In this document: positions 55,118-59,292 of the stretch, piece by piece
Layout of the letters: every line of letters starts with the position of its first letter
How positions within the stretch are numbered: the first letter of the stretch is position 1
DNA from: Candidatus Kapaibacterium sp.
Lineage (GTDB): Bacteria > Bacteroidota > Ignavibacteria > Kapaibacteriales > UBA2268
Reading direction: 5' to 3'
DNA: 59,292 bases
NCBI GenBank assembly: GCA_026418625.1
Contig: JAOABA010000034.1
Span: 1 to 59,292, forward strand
Made by a program: the position numbers and the translations under genes
Notes under the pieces: generated by a model
The model's input: the letters and a program-made list of their open reading frames with translations, nothing else
Database searches by the model: none
What the model was told of the DNA's origin: nothing

Positions 55118-56427
55118 AAAATATCTTAGTAATTGCGTATTATTTCCCTCCTTCGGGTGGTCCGGGCGGTCAAAGAGTTTTGAAAACCGTCAAATATCTG
55201 CCTGATTTCGGATGGCAGCCTTATGTTCTGACTGTTTCAAATGGACAATTCCCTGCTATTGACGAATCCTTGCTCGATGAAATACCTAAGTCAGTTGTTG
55301 TTGAAAGAACAAGGATTTTTGAACCTTATGATATCTATCGAAAAATAACAGGGATGAAGCCGGGGACTGCTATTGATGTCAATGTCATCAAAAAAGAAGG
55401 ACAATCATTAAGCTTCAAACAAAAATTAGCAGAATTTGTCCGGGCTACATTTTTTATTCCTGATGCAAGAATTGGTTGGATTTTTTCTGCTGTAAAAGCA
55501 GGAAGGGAGATGATTAAAAAATACAATATTCATGCAATTTATAGTTCATCTCCACCTTACACTTGTTCAATGATAGCAAGAAAATTGAAAAGAATTTCAA
55601 ACCTTCCTTGGGTGGCAGGTTTCCGTGATCCGTGGACTGGATTCATTTCTACTCCAAAGCGATGGCTCATACCTGCAATGATTGATAAACATTTCGAAAA
55701 ATCTGTCTTTCAAACTGCCGACTTTGTCGAATGCGCTTGGGAAGGAATTATAAAAGATGCTTTGGGAAAATACCCTGATTTAAATCCACAAAAATTCATT
55801 CATATACCCAACGGATTCGATTCAAATGATTTCCCTAAAATTGAAATTAAACCGAATGAAAAGTTTACAATAACTTATACCGGCTCTATGTATGGAAGGC
55901 GTAATCCGGATAGTTTCTTTCAGGCAATAGAAAAACTCATTGCTGACCGTAAGATTAACCCTGATGATTTAAAACTTGTTTTTGTTGGTAGATTTGGCGA
56001 TGAAATTCACGATATGTTCAACAAAGTTTCATTCAAAAACAGTATTCAAGTTTTCGGATATGTTCCTCATAAGGAAAGTGTTGAATTCATTCTTCGCTCT
56101 GATGTTTTGCTTTTAGTTGTTGACGAATCAAAGGAAAGCGAAGAAATAGTTCCCGGAAAAGTATATGAATATATCGGAACAAGAAAGCCTGTTCTTGCTA
56201 TTGCTCCGAATAACAGTGCAATTGCAAAACTGATTAAAGAGACAAATTCAGGCTTGATTGCCCACCAAAGCGAAATTGATAAAATAGCTGCAAATTTTCT
56301 CAGCTTTTATGAGGCTTGGAAGAATAATAAGAAATTAATTAATCCAAATGAAAATGAAATAAATAAATATGAAAGGCGAGAGTCAGCAAGGCAATTGGCT
56401 GGTTTGCTCGACTCAATTATCAGTTAA
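55114..56427 (+). CDS. Glycosyltransferase family 4 protein
   Basis: 437 residues. The N-terminal half has 'ILVIAYYFPPSGGPGGQRVLKTVKYLPDFGWQPYVLTV', typical of GT4 (GT-B fold) acceptors. The C-terminal half has 'FTITYTGSMYGRRNPDSFFQAI', 'LKLVFVGRFG' and the donor-site stretch 'DVLLLVVDESKESEEIVPGKVYEYIGTRKPVLAI'. It would add a sugar to a surface glycan. It is translationally coupled to the thioredoxin-like gene, an unusual partner. Its end overlaps the converging J-domain gene by 8 nt. Confidence 0.88.
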   Translation: MKNILVIAYYFPPSGGPGGQRVLKTVKYLPDFGWQPYVLTVSNGQFPAIDESLLDEIPKSVVVERTRIFEPYDIYRKITGMKPGTAIDVNVIKKEGQSLSFKQKLAEFVRATFFIPDARIGWIFSAVKAGREMIKKYNIHAIYSSSPPYTCSMIARKLKRISNLPWVAGFRDPWTGFISTPKRWLIPAMIDKHFEKSVFQTADFVECAWEGIIKDALGKYPDLNPQKFIHIPNGFDSNDFPKIEIKPNEKFTITYTGSMYGRRNPDSFFQAIEKLIADRKINPDDLKLVFVGRFGDEIHDMFNKVSFKNSIQVFGYVPHKESVEFILRSDVLLLVVDESKESEEIVPGKVYEYIGTRKPVLAIAPNNSAIAKLIKETNSGLIAHQSEIDKIAANFLSFYEAWKNNKKLINPNENEINKYERRESARQLAGLLDSIIS

Positions 56428-56830
56428 AACCTTTGTGTTTCTTAATTAACTCATAAGCTTTATTAATCTCAATTGTTTTTTTTGCAGCGAGATTTCTGAG
56501 CTCCTCGCCCAAAGTCGCAACTCTGTCAGGGTGATAATCTTTGATTTTTTGTTTATAAGCTGATTTTATATCATCAATTGAAGCATCTTTTTTCAAACCA
56601 AGAATTTCATAAGCTTTGTCTATTGATAAATCAGCATCCTTCCATTGCTTATCCTGACTTTGACTTTTTTGGTCGGAAGTTTGCTTTTGTTTATCCTGAT
56701 TAAGTTCATCAATAATTCTTTTCAATTCTTCATCTTCGCCGCCAATAATTCTATTAGCTGAGGATAAATCAGATTCTGAATTAATATAAGATTTTGCAAT
56801 TTTGAAAATTCTATTTAATATTTGACCCAT
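56420..56830 (-). CDS. Small J-domain protein
   Basis: 136 residues. The N-terminal half is a polar linker with a Gln/Ser-rich stretch ('DKQKQTSDQKSQSQDKQWKD'). The C-terminal ~65 residues are a J domain: 'KAYEILGLKKDASIDDIKSAYKQKI', the HPD motif in 'DYHPDRVATLG', and 'KKTIEINKAYELIKK'. It would stimulate a DnaK-type ATPase; with the J domain at the C-terminus it resembles DjlA-type or TerB-associated forms without the membrane anchor. It follows the methyltransferase gene by 16 nt. Confidence 0.85.
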   Translation of the reverse strand: MGQILNRIFKIAKSYINSESDLSSANRIIGGEDEELKRIIDELNQDKQKQTSDQKSQSQDKQWKDADLSIDKAYEILGLKKDASIDDIKSAYKQKIKDYHPDRVATLGEELRNLAAKKTIEINKAYELIKKHKGFN

Positions 56831-56846
56831 ATTTTTCTCTTTATTA

Positions 56847-57656
56847 TTATTTCTTTTTCAAAATATAAGAAGCTTCAAGGCTAAAAACATTTTTGAATAA
56901 CGGAATAAATGACAGAATATTAGACTTAATCGTTGGTAATCCGAACTTCATTTTATATACAGGTCTAAGGAAATAATAATCAGTATGGAATATTTCAAAC
57001 CCGCTTTCTAAGGCAGACTTAACAAATTTTCTTGGGGTCAATCGAATTTTTTGCAATCTTTTCACTTCGATAATATCATTCTTTCTTCCTGATGCTATTA
57101 ATCTGTAAAAGATGAAATTAGGCAAATAATGAATAAAAGGAAATTTACCCCAGAAATTTTCTACTGTGTGCTGATGACCACCAAAAGGTGAATAATAAGG
57201 TGGAAAAGTAACATATAAAAACCCACCCGGCTTAATTATTTTTTTTATTTGAGAGAGCGCAAGTTTTGTGTCGTCAAGATGTTCTATAACGTCTCGAAGA
57301 ATAACGAGGTCATACTTTTCAAGCCACTCAGGTCTTGGTTCCTCAGTTATGATGTTATGAAGCTCAAAATTTATATTGCAATCAATTAAATCGCTTATTA
57401 TTTTCCCTTTTTCGAGTCGAATAGAAACGATGTCGGTGCCTAAAGGTTCAGTTGCTCCAGCATCTACAAAAGCAGCAAGAACCCCACCTTCAGCCGAGCC
57501 GATTTCCGCAACAGAGTATCCCGGTTTGAATGCACCTATATCCTTTAGATATGGAACAAGAACTTCGTAGCCCAATCTATATTGATAACCCCAATAATAT
57601 TTGTCGTTCGGAGCAATTAAATCCGAATTTATTATAGTTTCATATTTTGATAACAT
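56847..57656 (-). CDS. Class I SAM-dependent methyltransferase
   Basis: 269 residues. 'YSVAEIGSAEGGVLAAFVDAG' (~47-67) is motif I, followed by 'EPLGTDIVSIRLEKGK', 'YDLVILRDVIEHLDDTKLALSQIKKIIKPGGFLYVTFPPYYSPFGGHQHT' and a helical C-terminus. The Methyltransf_11/23 core is clear. It sits among glycosyltransferases, so a sugar or lipid-linked glycan is a likely substrate. Divergent from the GT4 gene at 57727. Confidence 0.82.
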   Translation of the reverse strand: MLSKYETIINSDLIAPNDKYYWGYQYRLGYEVLVPYLKDIGAFKPGYSVAEIGSAEGGVLAAFVDAGATEPLGTDIVSIRLEKGKIISDLIDCNINFELHNIITEEPRPEWLEKYDLVILRDVIEHLDDTKLALSQIKKIIKPGGFLYVTFPPYYSPFGGHQHTVENFWGKFPFIHYLPNFIFYRLIASGRKNDIIEVKRLQKIRLTPRKFVKSALESGFEIFHTDYYFLRPVYKMKFGLPTIKSNILSFIPLFKNVFSLEASYILKKK

Positions 57657-57715
57657 AAGATTACATAATTTTTTTTCATATATTCGATTTTCGTCTCGAT
57701 ATATTTTTTATTACA

Positions 57716-57719
57716 AGGA
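57716..57719 (+). promoter_or_regulatory. Ribosome site that selects a GTG start
   Basis: AGGA at 57716-57719 lies 7 nt before the GTG at 57727. The longer open frame from 57601 would overlap the divergent methyltransferase and adds no domain. Confidence 0.6.
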
Positions 57720-57726
57720 TTTTCAG

Positions 57727-58863
57727 GTGAAAATAGGTTATCTTTCGACATTTTATCCTTTTAGGGGTGGTATTGCTCAATTCAATGCAGCTTTGCTGAA
57801 AGAACTTAGTAAGGAAAATCAGGCTCAGGCTTTTAATTTCAAGCGACAATATCCCGAATTTCTCTTCCCCGGAACAACTCAATATGTTACTGAAAATGAT
57901 AAAGCAGAAATTATTGAATCTATAAGGAAACTTGATACTATCAACCCTTTTTCATATCATACAACTTTCAACTCAATTAGAAAATTTCAACCTGATTTGA
58001 TGATTTCAAAATTCTGGATGCCTTTTTTTGGTCCCCCCCTTGGATATGTGCTTAAAAGATTGAAGAAAAGAGGTGTTGTCAATATTGGAATTTTAGATAA
58101 TGTCATCCCGCACGAAAAACGTCCCGGTGATGAGCAATTCACCAAATATTATCTGAACGCAAATAATGGTTTCATTGTGATGAGCAATACTGTGCGGGAC
58201 GATTTACTGAAATATAAGCCCAATGCAGTTTTTAAGCAGGTTCTTCATCCTCTTTATGATCATTTTGGCAGCCTTCTCGATAAAAATGAAGCAAGGGAAA
58301 AACTTGGTATCGAAAAAGAAAAAAAAGTTTTGCTATTCTTTGGCTTTATCAGAAAGTATAAGGGACTTGATTTATTGCTTGAATCAATAAGATTTTTGCC
58401 CGATGACTATCTTCTCCTCATTGCTGGAGAAATCTATGGAAGCTTTGATGAGTATGACACATTGATAAAGAATTTTAAATTAGAAAATAAGGTCAAATTA
58501 TTTGTCAGATATATCAACGATAACGAAGTCCCATTGTTTTTCTCTGCATCTGATGTTTGTGTTTTGCCATATAGATCCGCTACCCAAAGCGGTATTGTCG
58601 GAATATCATATCATTTCGGTCTTCCGGTTATTGCAACCGATACAGGTGGTTTAAGGGAAATGATTGAACCTTTCAATACAGGTATTATTGTCAGGGAACC
58701 CGCTCCAAATTTAATTAGCAGTGCCATTTCAGATTATTTTAACTTAGAAATGTCCGCTCAATTTAGAGCAAATATTGATAGATATAAACAAAAAGCAAAC
58801 TGGGAAACATTGGCAAGAGAAATTCTGGATTTATATGAAAGAATAAGAAAAGACAAAGGATAA
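57727..58863 (+). CDS. Glycosyltransferase family 4 protein
   Basis: 378 residues from the GTG at 57727. The GT-B fold is recognised from 'KIGYLSTFYPFRGGIAQFNAALLKEL' at the N-terminus and, in the second half, 'KVLLFFGFIRKYKGLDLLLESIRFLPDDYLLLIAGE' and 'SASDVCVLPYRSATQSGIVGISYHFGLPVIATDTGGL' (donor site E/G-rich loop). It would transfer a sugar from a nucleotide donor to a surface glycan precursor. A run of seven T followed shortly by seven C (58023-58039) lies in 'FFGPPLG'. Followed by an element-bearing terminator. Confidence 0.88.
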   Translation: MKIGYLSTFYPFRGGIAQFNAALLKELSKENQAQAFNFKRQYPEFLFPGTTQYVTENDKAEIIESIRKLDTINPFSYHTTFNSIRKFQPDLMISKFWMPFFGPPLGYVLKRLKKRGVVNIGILDNVIPHEKRPGDEQFTKYYLNANNGFIVMSNTVRDDLLKYKPNAVFKQVLHPLYDHFGSLLDKNEAREKLGIEKEKKVLLFFGFIRKYKGLDLLLESIRFLPDDYLLLIAGEIYGSFDEYDTLIKNFKLENKVKLFVRYINDNEVPLFFSASDVCVLPYRSATQSGIVGISYHFGLPVIATDTGGLREMIEPFNTGIIVREPAPNLISSAISDYFNLEMSAQFRANIDRYKQKANWETLAREILDLYERIRKDKG

Positions 58864-58877
58864 TCAAGAAAACAAAA

Positions 58878-59049
58878 AGGGATGTTTGTTCCGCTATTAG
58901 CGAGGCTGTGTAAAAAGCTGTAATTTTGAGCCGAAAGCGAAGATACCTTATCACATAAGTCATTGATTTATAATAGACTCTTCACTTCGTTCAGAGTGAC
59001 TAATAACTACTTTTTATACTTTTTATACAGCCTCTGGTCCAAACATCCC
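58878..59049 (-). terminator. Terminator hairpin interrupted by an inserted element
   Basis: The arms GGGATGTTTG (58879-58888) and CAAACATCCC (59040-59049) match the core of the intact hairpin at 28222-28260, but are 151 nt apart. The gap contains the element at 58902-59034. On the minus strand the stem is followed by a T-rich run (complement of 58871-58878), so it served the leftward gene that ends at 59075. Whether it still terminates is unknown. Confidence 0.65.
58902..59034. mobile_element. MITE-like palindromic element, 133 bp, in a terminator loop
   Basis: Terminal inverted repeats GAGGCTGTGTAAAAAG (58902-58917) and CTTTTTATACAGCCTC (59019-59034) agree at 15 of 16 positions. Inside lie a second imperfect inverted pair, including GACTCTTCACTTCGTTCAGA, and no reading frame. 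The right ~57 bp differ from the 48.2 kb copy at only about two positions by eye. No clear target duplication is visible at the borders. The ends resemble those of some transposases' insertion sequences, so mobilisation in trans is possible. Confidence 0.7.
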
Positions 59050-59074
59050 AGATTATTATTTTATATTGATTTTT

Positions 59075-59290
59075 TTACTTAATAATTATGAAATTATATA
59101 CCGCCATATCGCTTAGTTGTTTTATTACAAGTGTATAATTCCCACTTGATAATCCATCAAGTGTTATCTCTACTTTGTTATCTCCTATTATGATATTTGA
59201 CATTGTTCTTGTATAGACTACCCTACCATTTAAGTCATATAGCTCTATTTCAAATGGCTCTGTATCTTCGGCAAATATGGAAAAGCTGAT
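59075..59290 (-). CDS. C-terminal fragment of a secreted protein with T9SS-type sorting domain
   Basis: An open frame enters from the right edge and ends at the TAA at 59075-59077, giving 71 residues. It reads as a type A T9SS sorting domain: 'FEIELYDLNGRVVYTRTM', 'VEITLDGLSSGNYTLVIKQ' and 'YNFIIIK'. The rest of the protein is outside the window. Its terminator hairpin carries an inserted element. Confidence 0.78.
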   Translation of the reverse strand: MSFSIFAEDTEPFEIELYDLNGRVVYTRTMSNIIIGDNKVEITLDGLSSGNYTLVIKQLSDMAVYNFIIIK

Positions 59291-59292
59291 TC

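Noticed and set aside
57601-57726. 42-codon N-terminal extension of the second GT4 protein
   Set aside because: It overlaps the divergent methyltransferase start and lacks homology to GT4 N-termini; the GTG at 57727 has a ribosome site.
1-59292. CRISPR array, tRNA, rRNA, riboswitch or prophage
   Set aside because: No regularly spaced direct repeats, no cloverleaf-like or rRNA-like stretches and no phage or integrase genes were seen while reading both strands. A thiamine riboswitch was considered near the MTH1187 operon, but the 4202-4345 leader shows no THI-box features.

Overview
The window is AT-rich chromosomal DNA from a Gram-negative bacterium of the Bacteroidota/Chlorobiota side of the tree, most plausibly an Ignavibacteria- or Kapabacteria-like lineage. 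This is inferred from type IX secretion (a SprA translocon, a PorE-like envelope protein and at least four cargo proteins with C-terminal sorting domains), from flagellar genes (motB, fliW) that most Bacteroidetes lack, and from promoters of the form TTTG-N19/20-TAnnTTTG. No rRNA, tRNA, CRISPR array, prophage or complete insertion sequence was found.

Layout. 1-4.2 kb: the tail of a secreted protein, then a leftward four-gene operon (methyltransferase, thiamine-binding MTH1187-type protein, ferric-reductase-like membrane protein, ArnT-like glycosyltransferase). 4.3-9.2 kb: a large secreted Asp-box propeller protein, motB and fliW. 9.2-11.3 kb: a 575-600 bp gene-free AT-rich stretch and dnaA with a TTG start. 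11.3-20 kb: a lipoprotein/methyltransferase pair, then an envelope and T9SS block (CRD/OmpA-like protein, subtilisin-like protease, PorE-like protein, sorting-domain protein). 20-26 kb: ppdK with lysine-rich tails, a tiny extremely acidic protein, a mini helix-turn-helix protein, a perfect parS site, mnmE and a HepT/MntA-type toxin-antitoxin pair. 26-33.6 kb: an L-2-hydroxyglutarate-oxidase-like flavoenzyme, rpmB, envelope proteins, purN and polA. 33.7-42.5 kb: sprA, then yihY and uppP. 42.6-46.1 kb: a redox cluster (cytochrome P460-like lipoprotein, single-haem beta-barrel protein, small membrane protein, YceI, Rieske protein). 46-51 kb: a DUF2795 protein, a KamA-type radical SAM enzyme, an ABC ATPase, and a secreted WD40 protein paired with a CRD/OmpA protein. 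51-59.3 kb: a MerR regulator, rpoZ, a TonB receptor with lipoprotein, a thioredoxin-like protein, two GT4 glycosyltransferases, a J-domain protein, a methyltransferase, and the tail of another sorting-domain protein.

dnaA, mnmE and a canonical parS site lie within about 15 kb, so the window probably lies close to the chromosome origin. The most distinctive observations are: (i) a family of about 70-130 bp palindromic elements, one of which sits in the loop of a transcription terminator; (ii) the redox cluster with a haem-porin fusion resembling Cyc2 in architecture; (iii) a secreted WD40 + CRD/OmpA gene pair that looks like a split PorE; and (iv) the acidic mini-protein next to lysine-tailed PPDK and parS.
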